8,814 nt of DNA from Syntrophus sp964555065 (GCA_964555065.1 CAZKRB010000087.1:1-8814); one strand, 5' to 3'; positions 1-7,329 are shown, counted from the stretch's first letter. Numbers and translations are program-made. Notes: generated by a model from the sequence alone, not told the origin.

Positions 1-1681
1 CGCAGCAGGATCGCCAGGCTTCCTTTTTTATTCTTCAATCCCAGTTTTGCCCGGATGTTTTCCCGGTGAAATTCAATGACCCGCTTTTTTGCATTCAAAA
101 GGTCGGCGATTTCCTTTGAGGTCTTTCCTTCCCTGACCAGCGCGGCAATCTGGATTTCCTTTTTCGTCAGGTTCAAATAGCTGGAGGTCAATTTCTGCAC
201 AAAGGGGGAGGCAATTTCGTTCAGGTTCTCCTCCGCCATCCGGACATAACCCTTCTCCAGTTCCGGCAGCGGCCTCGTTTTGAGCTTCTCCAGGTAGGGC
301 AGGACCTGTTCCTTGATGTTGGTGAGGAACCGCTCCTTGAGTTCCTCCTGGTCCTTTTCCATGGTATTAAGCAGGACTTTCAGGGTCGTATTGGCTTCCG
401 CCACCTCCACCGCCTGAAGCCGCATTTCTCTCTCTCGTTTGATCAGCGCTTCCTCCGCCCGTTTCCGCTCGGTGACGTCTTCCACGATCCCTTCCAGGTA
501 AGCCGTCGTGCCATCCGCCTTGACCACCTTGCGGATCGACAGTTGCCCGATCATGATGCTGCCGTCCTTGCGGAAATAAGGCTGCTCGGAATAGAACCAG
601 TCCTTCCTCTCCAGGGCGGCCAGAAGTTCGGCGCGGCTTCCGGGATTGGCATGGATCTGGGTGGCTGCATCCGTGATGGTCGAGATCACTTCAGCCGGGG
701 ACTCATAACCGAGCATGGCCACAAAGGCTTTATTGACGCGCAGGAATCTTCCTTCCAGGGAGGTCTGAAACATGCCGATCGAGGCGTTCTCGAAGAGGTT
801 GCGATACAGGGCCTCACTTTCCGCCAGGGCGTCTTCCACCCGCTTCCTCTCCGTATTATCGAACACGGAGGATCGACACAGGCGATACTGTCCCTTTTCG
901 TCGAAAACGGCCGTCGAATTGATGAGCACGGAAAATACCTCGCCATTCTTTCGAATCAATTTTCCTTCCGTATTCCGCATCTCTCCCCGGTCCTTCATGG
1001 CCGCGAAGCCCTGCTGAAACGTTCCAATCTCCTCAGGCGGCAGCAGGTCGGTGAACTTTCTGCCGAGTATCTCGTCGCGGGAATAGCCCAACCAGGAAAG
1101 CTCCGTGTCATTCATGCGGAGAAACGTCCCGTCCTCTCCGAGGGAATGGTAACCGCAGGGAGCCTTTTCATAGAGATCCCTCACTTCCTCGGCATACTTC
1201 TTCAATTCGCTTTCCGCCTGTCTCCGTTCGGTAACGTCTTCCACGATGCCCTCGATGAAGTCGATCGTACCGTCCGGCTTCAGGATCCGGCGGATCGCCA
1301 CGTTGCCGATCATGACGCTGCCATCCCTGCGGAATCGGGGATACTCCGCATAATACCAGTCCCGCTGCTGCAGGGCGTCGAGAAGGTCGGCACGATCCCG
1401 GGGGTTTACATGGATGGTGGCGATATCGGTGACGGTCGCCATCAGTTCCTCCGGCGATTCATAACCCAGCATCCTGGCATAGGCGGCGTTTGCCCGCAGG
1501 TACCTTCCCGGATCAAAAGTGGACTGGAACATCCCGATCGGAGCGTTCTCGAACAGATTCCGATAGGCCGCTTCGTTTCTCTCCAGGGCGCTCTCAGCCT
1601 TTTTCCGCTCGGTGATGTCGGCCACGGCATAGACCGCAGAGAGAAAGTTCCCCTGCTCATCTCGAAGGGGGGTGGAGATCA
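1..1681 (-). CDS. C-terminal part of multi-PAS LuxR-type transcriptional regulator (split by gap, left-edge partial)
   Basis: This is the C-terminal part of the regulator that begins near 3400. The minus frame with codon first bases at 1679, 1676 and so on is open from the gap to base 1, though it has neither start nor stop here. It opens with the end of PAS4 (SAVYAVADITERK), then gives PAS5 (merged residues about 561-680), PAS6 (692-805) and PAS7 (814-925), each ending in a D(I/V/N)TERK/R-type PAC signature. A charged helical linker (about 925-1020) follows. The last 57 residues are a LuxR/GerE-type helix-turn-helix with LTKKEIQIAALVREGKTSKEIADLL-like spacing and EFHRENIRAKLGLKNKK. There is no histidine-kinase ATPase domain, so the output is DNA binding. 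Many Desulfobacterota PAS-LuxR proteins end just after this point, so I infer that only a few codons are missing. The ligand and target genes cannot be read from the sequence. Confidence 0.88.
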
Positions 1682-1836
1682 NNNNNNNNNNNNNNNNNNN
1701 NNNNNNNNNNNNNNNNNNNNNNNNNNNNNNNNNNNNNNNNNNNNNNNNNNNNNNNNNNNNNNNNNNNNNNNNNNNNNNNNNGCATAGACCGCAGAGAGAA
1801 AGTTCCCCTGCTCATCTCGAAGGGGGGTGGAGATCA
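1627..1836. repeat. 55-bp identical direct repeat flanking the gap (1627-1681 and 1782-1836)
   Basis: Both copies begin GCATAGACCGCAGAG and end GGGGTGGAGATCA, with no mismatch over 55 bases. The left copy ends exactly where the N run begins, and the right copy begins exactly where it ends. Neighbouring contigs in a k-mer graph assembly share such an overlap, and 55 is a commonly used k, so this is best read as one sequence written twice. A true tandem duplication of a PAS segment is possible but less likely, because the merged frame is seamless. Confidence 0.93.
1682..1781. other. Assembly gap of exactly 100 N inside the PAS regulator gene
   Basis: A run of 100 unspecified bases, a length often used as a placeholder for unknown size. 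It falls inside PAS4 of the minus-strand regulator. The bases on both sides are identical for 55 bp. Deleting the 100 N and one 55-bp copy removes 155 bases and restores one open frame, reading ...DEQGNFLSAVY then AVADITERKK, which is a normal end of a PAS domain. The gap therefore probably represents no missing sequence. Confidence 0.97.
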
Positions 1837-3400
1837 GTTCCCCCCAGCGCAAGGCGCCATCCTTGCGGATGTAACATTTCTCCAGCGTGAACGAATCGAT
1901 CTCCCCGCGGACCTGCTTCCTCTGCAAATTCTCCTGGGCTTCAAGAGAGTCGGGATGGGTGATATCCGCGCTGGTCATGCCCTGCAGTTCTTCCCGGGTA
2001 TAGCCGGTGAATTTCACAAAGGTGTCATTGACCTTCGCAAATCCCTGATCATTCAGATAGGCGATCCCCACTCCCGCATGATCGAAAAGGACCCGGGACT
2101 GCATTTCGCTTTCCCGAAGGGCCTTTTCCATGTCCTTGAGGGGGGTGATATCCAGAACCGAGGCCAGCCTCTGGTTCGTTCCCGGGATCATGGCGACCGT
2201 CGTGTAGCAATCCAGGAGGCGGCCGGACCGGTCCACCATTTTTAATTCATAGCTCCGGGGCGCCGCGTCGGTCTTGCTTTCTCTCAAGACGCGGTACCTC
2301 AGCAGCCGCTCAAGATCCTCCTTCAGGACCAAATCCTGCCAGCTTTTCTTCCCCTCCACCTCCTCTTTCGTGTAGCCGAAGACGCGCTCAAATTCCCCAT
2401 TGACCAGGGAGATCGTCGTATCCGCCTCATCGAGGATGGTGACGGTCCCGGTGTTTTCGAAAATGGTGCGGTACCGATTTTCCGACTCGCGAAGCTGGTC
2501 CGTCCGCAGGGTGACCAGAGTCTCCAGGTCTTCATGGTATTTCGCCAATTCCGCCTCCGCCTGCTTGAGCTGGCTGATGTCGCGCCAGGCAACGACGCCG
2601 CCTGTGATCAGGCCGAAACGGTCACGGATGGGGGCGGCATTACATAAAAGAGGGAGGGCTTGTCCCTGTTCATTGATCTGCACAACTTCTTCATTCTTAA
2701 CGATTTCTCCCTTCAATATCGCCCGGGACAGCGGCGTGTCCTCCGCGGCCAGCGGTGTGACGCCGTCTCTATGGTAAATTTTCCAGCGGCCCGCGACTTC
2801 CTCGAGGCTCATCCCACCGTGTGCCCCGCCCAACAGTTCCTCGCCGTATCGACTGACCATCCGGAGGGCAAGGTTCGGCGCATCGGCAATCGTAATGCCC
2901 TCGGGGATATTTTCCATCAGGGCATTCAGAATCCGTTCGCCTTCTTCGGCCCTGGCGAGAGCCAGGCTGAGCCTCTCCTCCGCCCGCCTGCGTTCAGTGA
3001 TGTCTTCGGCAAATCCCTCGTAATATTCCGTATGGCCTTCCGCGTTGCGAACGGCGCGGCCACGGAGAGACACCCAGCAGGCGCTTCCGTCTTTCCTGAA
3101 CATCTGGACTTCGTAGCGCGCGAAGTCCCGCGCATCAAGAACAGACATCCATTTTCTGCGCTCTTCGGGGTTCCCATAGAGCTGCTGCCCGATATCCCTT
3201 ATTTCCCCTTTCAGCTCTTCCGCGGAATCGTATCCCAGGATACGGGCAAAGGCGGGATTGACTTCCAGAAAACGTCCGGAAGGAAGGCTGCGGAATATCC
3301 CCTCCTGGGCGTTTTCAAAGATCGACCGGTATTTTTCGGCTTCCTGTTCGAGAACTCTGATTCTCTCGTTCAGTTCTTCGCAGGCGGGTTTTCCTTTCAC
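1782..3400 (-). CDS. N-terminal part of multi-PAS LuxR-type transcriptional regulator (split by gap)
   Basis: This is the N-terminal part of the same gene. Counting from the GTG at 3400, it has a short coiled coil (8-24), PAS1 (24-139, YRSIFENAQEGIF...EDITERR), PAS2 (about 158-277, divergent), a coiled linker (278-309), PAS3 (310-422) and most of PAS4 (434 to the gap). No signal peptide or membrane segment is visible, so it is probably a cytoplasmic sensor of redox state, a ligand or a partner protein. Start choice: the longest frame opens at a TTG at 3418 with no Shine-Dalgarno at usable distance. The GTG at 3400 lies 10 nt after GGAGGG (3416-3411) and is preferred. If the N run is taken literally, the frame hits TGA at 1681-1679, but this is a shift caused by the gap and not a real stop. 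The gene is transcribed divergently from the sigma-54-linked gene at 3806. Confidence 0.88.
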
Positions 3401-3410
3401 GGATCCATAG

Positions 3411-3416
3411 CCCTCC
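3411..3416 (-). promoter_or_regulatory. Ribosome binding site deciding the start of the PAS regulator
   Basis: On the minus strand GGAGGG sits 10 nt before a GTG at 3400. It overlaps the TTG at 3418 that would open the longest frame, so it cannot serve that codon. An ATG at 3408 is only 2 nt away and opens a four-codon frame ending at TGA. GTG 3400 is therefore the best start. Confidence 0.55.
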
Positions 3417-3467
3417 AAGAGTCTAAGAATGTAAACCTCTCATATCACATCACAGATTAAAACTGGT

Positions 3468-3498
3468 ATCATAATTTCTTCGGCAGCGATCTTGTCAG
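3468..3498 (-). promoter_or_regulatory. Weak sigma-70-like promoter candidate for the PAS regulator
   Basis: On the minus strand CTGACA (3498-3493) and TATGAT (3473-3468) are separated by 19 bp. The -10 box is good, but the spacer is longer than the usual 17 bp. It lies about 70 bp before the start codon. A weak call based only on similarity to the consensus. Confidence 0.25.
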
Positions 3499-3747
3499 AC
3501 CCTCAAACCCCGTTTTTTGAAAAGCGCGGCGCAGGCATCGGGAGCATTCTCCACGGTCTTTTTATGGTTTCCTCATCCCGCCTTTCGGTACACTCCTCGC
3601 CAGTGGATCGATTGTAGTCGGTTGAACCCCGAAAATGGATACTTGCTATGCACTCCAGCACCCGGCGGGGAAACAAAAAGCCGCGCCGGCCTTGCTCAAT
3701 TCTATATAAATACGCGATTCCGAATAGTTAGGAACCATCTTCAAACC

Positions 3748-3763
3748 TGGCACGGCAGATGCT
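3748..3763 (+). promoter_or_regulatory. Sigma-54 (RpoN) -24/-12 promoter
   Basis: TGGCACGGCAGATGCT matches the RpoN consensus TGGCACG-N4-TTGC with one difference (ATGC for TTGC). It has the required GG (3749-3750), exactly ten intervening bases, then GC (3761-3762). The predicted transcript start is near 3774, giving a leader of about 32 nt that contains AAGGAGGT (3793-3800) before the ATG at 3806. RpoN promoters need an AAA+ enhancer-binding protein. None is encoded in the window. Confidence 0.75.
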
Positions 3764-3805
3764 CTACCCAAACATAAAACACAGGAATCAAGAAGGAGGT
3801 ACACA

Positions 3806-4147
3806 ATGAAGAAAAAATGGGCAACGTTGTTGATGGCGGCTCTTCTGGCGACGGGGTTGACGACTTCCGCTTTTGCGGCAGGGCCTGCCGGGTATGACCG
3901 TGGAAGGGACAACGGGTTCAGCCGGAGCGAAAAGGCGCGAGGCGTTTCCCAGGCCCGATACGAGGGAGGTCAAACGCGCCATCGCGACGGCTATCAGAAC
4001 GGACGGGGCCATCAGGACGGATTCAGGAATGGGTGGGGTCATCATGCAGGATTCGGTCAGAGAGGGGGTCAACACGAACGCTACGGATACAGGTACGGAG
4101 GAAATGGCCATCACCAGGGCTGGTTCGGGCATGGAGGGCGCCGCTAG
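3806..4147 (+). CDS. Small secreted Gly/His/Arg-rich protein of unknown function
   Basis: A protein of 113 residues. Residues 1-24 form a clear Sec signal peptide: MKKK, a hydrophobic core (LLMAALLATG), and an AFA cleavage site before AGPAG. The mature part of about 89 residues has no cysteine. It is rich in Gly, Arg, Gln, Tyr and eight His, arranged as irregular repeats such as GHQDGFRNGWGHH, GQHERYGYRYGG and GHHQGWFGHGG, mostly in the C-terminal half. It is probably flexible and basic. The His clusters could bind metal and the basic aromatic repeats could bind a surface polymer or nucleic acid, but no function can be assigned. A strong Shine-Dalgarno (AAGGAGGT, 5 nt spacing) fixes the start. 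The gene lies directly behind the sigma-54 promoter at 3748, so expression is probably tightly conditional. The gene at 4220 follows after 72 bp and may be cotranscribed. Confidence 0.82.
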   Translation: MKKKWATLLMAALLATGLTTSAFAAGPAGYDRGRDNGFSRSEKARGVSQARYEGGQTRHRDGYQNGRGHQDGFRNGWGHHAGFGQRGGQHERYGYRYGGNGHHQGWFGHGGRR

Positions 4148-4219
4148 CCTCTCCCCCTTTCCCCACGGGCTTGACCGGGAAGCATAGAGTGCATATCTTG
4201 TCAGAAGGGAGAACCTCTC

Positions 4220-4591
4220 ATGACAACGGAAACAAGAAGAATTCAGCAGGACCAACATGAGCTGCGGATGATGGAACTTCAGGCGAGAAGTCTGAAAGTG
4301 GGGCAGAAGATTTACTCAAATCTTTCGGACGGCGGCCGTTTCGGCGTTATTTTTCAGATAACGGGAGAACAGGCGCCGGAAAGCATCCGCTGGATCAACG
4401 GCCACCTGATCAATAACGGAAATGCCACGGTCGAGGTCGTTTTCGACAACGGGACCATTCGCGCATTTTCTGAGCGAATCATCCGGAGTGCAGGGGTGGT
4501 TCTGATCGACGAAATCGTCGGCGCTGATGAGATCAGCCAGGTTCTGGAACAGGCAAGGTATTTCACCCTGAAGAAGACGAGAGACGCTTAG
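4220..4591 (+). CDS. Conserved-looking small cytoplasmic protein, function unknown
   Basis: A protein of 123 residues with AAGGGAG 8 nt before the ATG. No signal peptide or membrane segment is seen. Residues 1-26 are a charged helix (RRIQQDQHELRMMELQ). Residues 27-97 alternate short beta strands with turns: LKVGQKIYSNLSDGGRFGVI, then ITGEQAPESIRWI, GNATVEVVFDNGTI and ERIIRSAGVVLIDEI. Residues 98-123 are helical. The pattern of GEQ-P-ES, then GNA--EVVFDNGT, then ER-IR loosely recalls a family of short hypothetical proteins found in accessory regions of proteobacteria. I recall this only weakly and would not name a function. Its position between the sigma-54-linked gene and a strong hairpin suggests that it is the last gene of a two-gene unit. 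Confidence 0.75.
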   Translation: MTTETRRIQQDQHELRMMELQARSLKVGQKIYSNLSDGGRFGVIFQITGEQAPESIRWINGHLINNGNATVEVVFDNGTIRAFSERIIRSAGVVLIDEIVGADEISQVLEQARYFTLKKTRDA

Positions 4592-4593
4592 CG

Positions 4594-4624
4594 GTTCGAG
4601 GGCCGGGTTACCCGGCCCTCGAAC
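4594..4624 (+). terminator. Perfect 14-bp hairpin after the gene at 4220 (probable terminator)
   Basis: GTTCGAGGGCCGGG (4594-4607), loop TTA, then CCCGGCCCTCGAAC (4611-4624) pair without a mismatch. It starts 3 nt after the TAG stop. No T-tract follows, so it is not a textbook intrinsic terminator. It may still end transcription or protect the 3' end of the mRNA. Confidence 0.6.
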
Positions 4625-4962
4625 ATCCCGCCCGGCAAGGGTTCAACATCACGCTCGCCGCCACGGACGACCGCCGATCCGCCACAGCCCCGTCGGCATC
4701 AAATCCTTTATCCCCTGAATTTTTAATCCGGATTTCAACAAAGCCCGGATTTCCACCCGCCTCGGCGATCTTCCCATCACGGCCGACCGTTCTTCTCCTG
4801 CCAATGGCGATGCGTCCCCGCAAGCATGACCAAAAGCCGCTTTTCTCGATGGGAAAAAAGAAAATCCTCCCGCCTCGATTTTTTCCGGGAACTTTTTCGA
4901 AACCTCCCTTGTCTAAGCTTTCATGAATCCGTAACCCATTTCCCGCATCAGAGGAGGTTGTC
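4625..4962. other. Intergenic region upstream of the VIT-vWA gene
   Basis: About 340 bp with no supported gene. Visible content is a direct repeat CCGGATTTC at 4728-4736 and 4745-4753 (17 bp apart start to start), the ECF-type promoter candidate at 4888-4916, and the ribosome binding site AGAGGAGG at 4950-4957. A minus-strand open frame spans most of it but begins inside the signal-peptide region of the vWA gene and runs into the 4594-4624 hairpin, so I do not accept it. Confidence 0.6.
4888..4916 (+). promoter_or_regulatory. Candidate ECF sigma (RpoE-like) promoter for the VIT-vWA gene
   Basis: GGAACTT (4888-4894), a 17-bp spacer, and TCTAA (4912-4916) resemble the RpoE/ECF pattern GGAACTT-N16-TCnnA, with a spacer one base long. 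The predicted leader is about 40 nt. The downstream genes include an RpoE-like ECF sigma, so autoregulation is plausible. This is consensus matching and inference. Confidence 0.5.
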
Positions 4963-7320
4963 ATGAGAAGATTGAGCAGACTGTTGGCCGTCCTGATTGT
5001 GATTGCCGGCATCCTTTCTTGGAATGCCGCCCAGTCGCAGCCGGACGAACGGGGAGACCGAACGCTGTCCCCCTATTTCCTGGTGAAAAGCGACGACCCC
5101 ACCGTGGAGCGCCTTCCCTTGAAGGCCACCTCCGCGGCGGTGAACATCTCCGGGGTGATCGCCGATGTGCAGGTCACCCAGCGCTACCGCAACGAAGGCA
5201 GAAAGGCCCTGGAGGCGGTGTATGTCTTTCCTGCCTCCACCCGGGCCGCCGTCTACGGGATGAGGATGACCATCGGCAAGCGGGTCATCGAGGCGAAAAT
5301 CAAGAAGCGCGACGAGGCGCGACGGGATTACGAACAGGCGCGGGACGAGGGGAAGAGCGCCTCCCTCCTGGAGCAGCAGCGGCCCAACGTCTTCCAGATG
5401 AACGTGGCCAACATCCTCCCGGGCGACGAGATTGCGGTGGAGCTGAAATACACGGAACTGCTCGTGCCGGAAGACCGGGTGTACGAATTCGTCTATCCCA
5501 CCGTCGTCGGTCCCCGCTACGTCCGTCCTCCGGCAGAACAGGGCCCTCCCGCGGAGCAGTGGAGCGCCAATCCCACCCTCCACCAGGGGGAAGCCCCGCC
5601 CTATGCGTTCGACCTCTCGGTCAACCTGGCTGCCGGGATGCCGGTCCGGGACCTTTCCAGCCCTTCCCACAAAATAAAGCCGTCCTTTCAAGGACCCGAT
5701 AAGGCTCGAATTTCCCTCGATCCGGTGGAAAAATCGGGGGGAAACCGCGATTTCATTCTCCGTTACCGTCTCGCCGGCGACCGGATCCAGTCCGGACTCC
5801 TTCTCTCCGAAGGCGAAAAGGAGAACTTCTTTCTTCTGATGATGCAGCCGCCCCGACGGGTCGCCCCGGAGCAGATCCCCGGCCGGGAATACCTCTTTAT
5901 CGTGGACGTGTCCGGCTCCATGCACGGCTTTCCCCTGGACATCTCCAAGAAGCTGCTGGCCGATCTGATCGGAGGCCTCCGCCTGTCGGACCGCTTCAAT
6001 GTCCTGCTCTTCTCCGGGGGATCCTCCCTCCTGGCCGAGGAGTCCCTGCCCGCCACCCCGGAAAATGTCCGCCGGGCCGTCTCGGTCATCGAGAACCAGC
6101 GGGGCGGCGGCGGAACGGAAATCCTGCCCGCGCTGCAGCGGGCTTTGTCTCTCAAGAAGCGGGAAAAAGACTCGCGGACGGTCGTCATCGCCACCGATGG
6201 GTATGTCACGGTGGAGGAAGAGGTTTTCGACCTGATCCGCAACAGCCTGGGGAACGCCAATCTCTTCGCCTTCGGGATCGGGACAAGCGTCAACCGTCAC
6301 CTCATCGAGGGAATGGCCCGGGCCGGCATGGGCGAGCCCTTGATCATCGAAAAGCCGGAGGCGGCCCCGGCCCAGGTGGAACGCTTCCGCCGGATGATCG
6401 CCGCCCCGGTCTTGACCGGCGTGAAGGTGGATTTTGACGGCTTCTCCGCCTACGACGTGGAGCCCCTTTCCCTACCCGACGTGCTGGCCGAACGCCCTGT
6501 CATCCTCTTCGGGAAATGGCGGGGAAAGCCCCGGGGAACGGTGACGCTCCGGGGACTGTCGGGGAAAGGCCCCTACCGGGAAAGCATCGACGTGGGGAAG
6601 GTTGCGCCCCTGCGGGAAAATATCTCCCTGCGCTACCTCTGGGCACGGCACCGCATCGCGCTCTTGTCCGATTACAATCGCCTCCGGCCCGATGACCGGC
6701 GCAGCGAGGAAGTGGCGAATCTGGGATTGACCTACAGCCTCCTGACGGCGTATACCTCCTTCGTGGCCGTTGATACGGAGGTCCGCGCCGACGGCAGACC
6801 CGTGACCGTCCGGCAGCCCCTTCCCCTGCCCCAGGGGGTTTCGGATTATGCCGTGGGCGGCGTGATGGCCAAATCCATGGCCCGGCCGATGATGGCGGCG
6901 CCCCTCCGGGGAGAGGCCGTCCGGTCCGACTCCAGCCTTAGCCTCCGGGAGGAGCGGAAGGGGGAAAAGGACGGACCCAGGGAAAAGGAAGCCCGCCAGG
7001 CTGTCGTCAACCTGGCCGTGGAAAAAATTGTCGTGTCCGGAGGACTGGCGAAAGAAGAAGTGGCCAAAGCGGTCCGGGAACAGCTTTCTCAACTGGAGCC
7101 CTGTTTCGCGGGAAGGCCGTTTCATGTGAAACAAATCCTTTCCCTCCTCCTCGCACCCGACGGGTCGGTTCTGGAGGTCAGGGATGCTTCGGGAAGACGG
7201 ATGAGCGCGGCCTTGAAGGCCTGTGTCCTGGAGCGGGTGAAGACCTGGCGGTTCCCCGCTGCCGGGAACGGCCGAAAAACCACGGTGACGCTCACGCTGA
7301 TCCTGAAGGCAGGCTCATAA
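4963..7320 (+). CDS. Exported VIT-vWA protein with TonB/AgmX-like C-terminal domain
   Basis: A protein of 785 residues starting 5 nt after AGAGGAGG. Residues 1-25 are a Sec signal peptide (MRRLSRLL, then a hydrophobic core ending in NAAQS). A VIT domain (about 40-170) shows VTQRYRNEG, EAVYVFP, RDYEQARDEGKSASLLEQ and FQMNVANILPGD. A vWA domain (about 308-480) keeps the full metal-ion-dependent adhesion site: D315-x-S317-x-S319, T385 and D412. A beta-rich region (about 485-605) with LRYLWARHRIALLSDY and NLGLTYSLLTAYTSFVAVD is usual after VIT-vWA. After a charged low-complexity linker (about 640-680), residues 690-785 resemble the AgmX/PglI TonB-like C-terminal domain (GGLAKEEVAKAVREQL, DGSVLEV, KTWRFPA), with a likely disulfide pair C714/C754. 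The protein is probably periplasmic or surface-exposed and binds a protein or matrix partner through Mg2+. No sortase motif, beta-barrel or C-terminal anchor is seen. It is followed by the ECF sigma gene after 161 bp. Confidence 0.92.
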   Translation: MRRLSRLLAVLIVIAGILSWNAAQSQPDERGDRTLSPYFLVKSDDPTVERLPLKATSAAVNISGVIADVQVTQRYRNEGRKALEAVYVFPASTRAAVYGMRMTIGKRVIEAKIKKRDEARRDYEQARDEGKSASLLEQQRPNVFQMNVANILPGDEIAVELKYTELLVPEDRVYEFVYPTVVGPRYVRPPAEQGPPAEQWSANPTLHQGEAPPYAFDLSVNLAAGMPVRDLSSPSHKIKPSFQGPDKARISLDPVEKSGGNRDFILRYRLAGDRIQSGLLLSEGEKENFFLLMMQPPRRVAPEQIPGREYLFIVDVSGSMHGFPLDISKKLLADLIGGLRLSDRFNVLLFSGGSSLLAEESLPATPENVRRAVSVIENQRGGGGTEILPALQRALSLKKREKDSRTVVIATDGYVTVEEEVFDLIRNSLGNANLFAFGIGTSVNRHLIEGMARAGMGEPLIIEKPEAAPAQVERFRRMIAAPVLTGVKVDFDGFSAYDVEPLSLPDVLAERPVILFGKWRGKPRGTVTLRGLSGKGPYRESIDVGKVAPLRENISLRYLWARHRIALLSDYNRLRPDDRRSEEVANLGLTYSLLTAYTSFVAVDTEVRADGRPVTVRQPLPLPQGVSDYAVGGVMAKSMARPMMAAPLRGEAVRSDSSLSLREERKGEKDGPREKEARQAVVNLAVEKIVVSGGLAKEEVAKAVREQLSQLEPCFAGRPFHVKQILSLLLAPDGSVLEVRDASGRRMSAALKACVLERVKTWRFPAAGNGRKTTVTLTLILKAGS

Positions 7321-7329
7321 AAATTCGGA

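Larger units (their letters stand above)
3401..3747. other. Divergent intergenic region without a convincing gene
   Basis: This stretch separates the minus-strand PAS regulator from the plus-strand secreted-protein gene. Short open frames here lack ribosome binding sites and recognisable composition. Two weak inverted repeats lie in the plus-strand upstream region. One is CCGGCG-N16-CGCCGG at 3662-3689, centred roughly 100 bp before the predicted sigma-54 start site. The other is GATTCC-N9-GGAACC at 3716-3736, with one mismatched pair. Either could bind a regulator, but neither is strong. No hairpin with a T-tract was found. Confidence 0.6.

Noticed and set aside
1679..1681. In-frame TGA ending the right-hand PAS fragment
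   Set aside because: It only appears in frame because of the arbitrary 100-N length. In the true phase of the left segment these bases are read as part of ...LISTPL.
543..1787. Long plus-strand open frame of 414 codons, ending in N's
   Set aside because: It is antisense to the PAS regulator, has no recognisable domain or ribosome binding site, and runs into the gap. The minus strand in the same place gives clear PAS domains.
2660..3460. Plus-strand open frame of 266 codons
   Set aside because: Antisense to PAS1 and PAS2 with no family resemblance.
3517..3777. Plus-strand open frame of 86 codons in the divergent intergenic region
   Set aside because: It has no Shine-Dalgarno, its composition is not protein-like, and it runs across the sigma-54 promoter.
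4171..4199. TTGACC-N17-TATCTT, a possible sigma-70 promoter for the gene at 4220
   Set aside because: The predicted start near 4206 falls within the Shine-Dalgarno (4205-4211), leaving no usable leader. Probably chance, although leaky transcription cannot be excluded.
4608..5012. Minus-strand open frame of 134 codons in the region before the vWA gene
   Set aside because: It starts inside the vWA signal-peptide region and runs into the 4594-4624 hairpin. It has no ribosome binding site or recognisable motif.
4948..6300. Minus-strand open frame of 450 codons opposite the vWA gene
   Set aside because: Composition (runs of Gly, Asp, His, Arg) is typical of a shadow frame in GC-rich DNA, and the plus strand has an unmistakable VIT-vWA protein.
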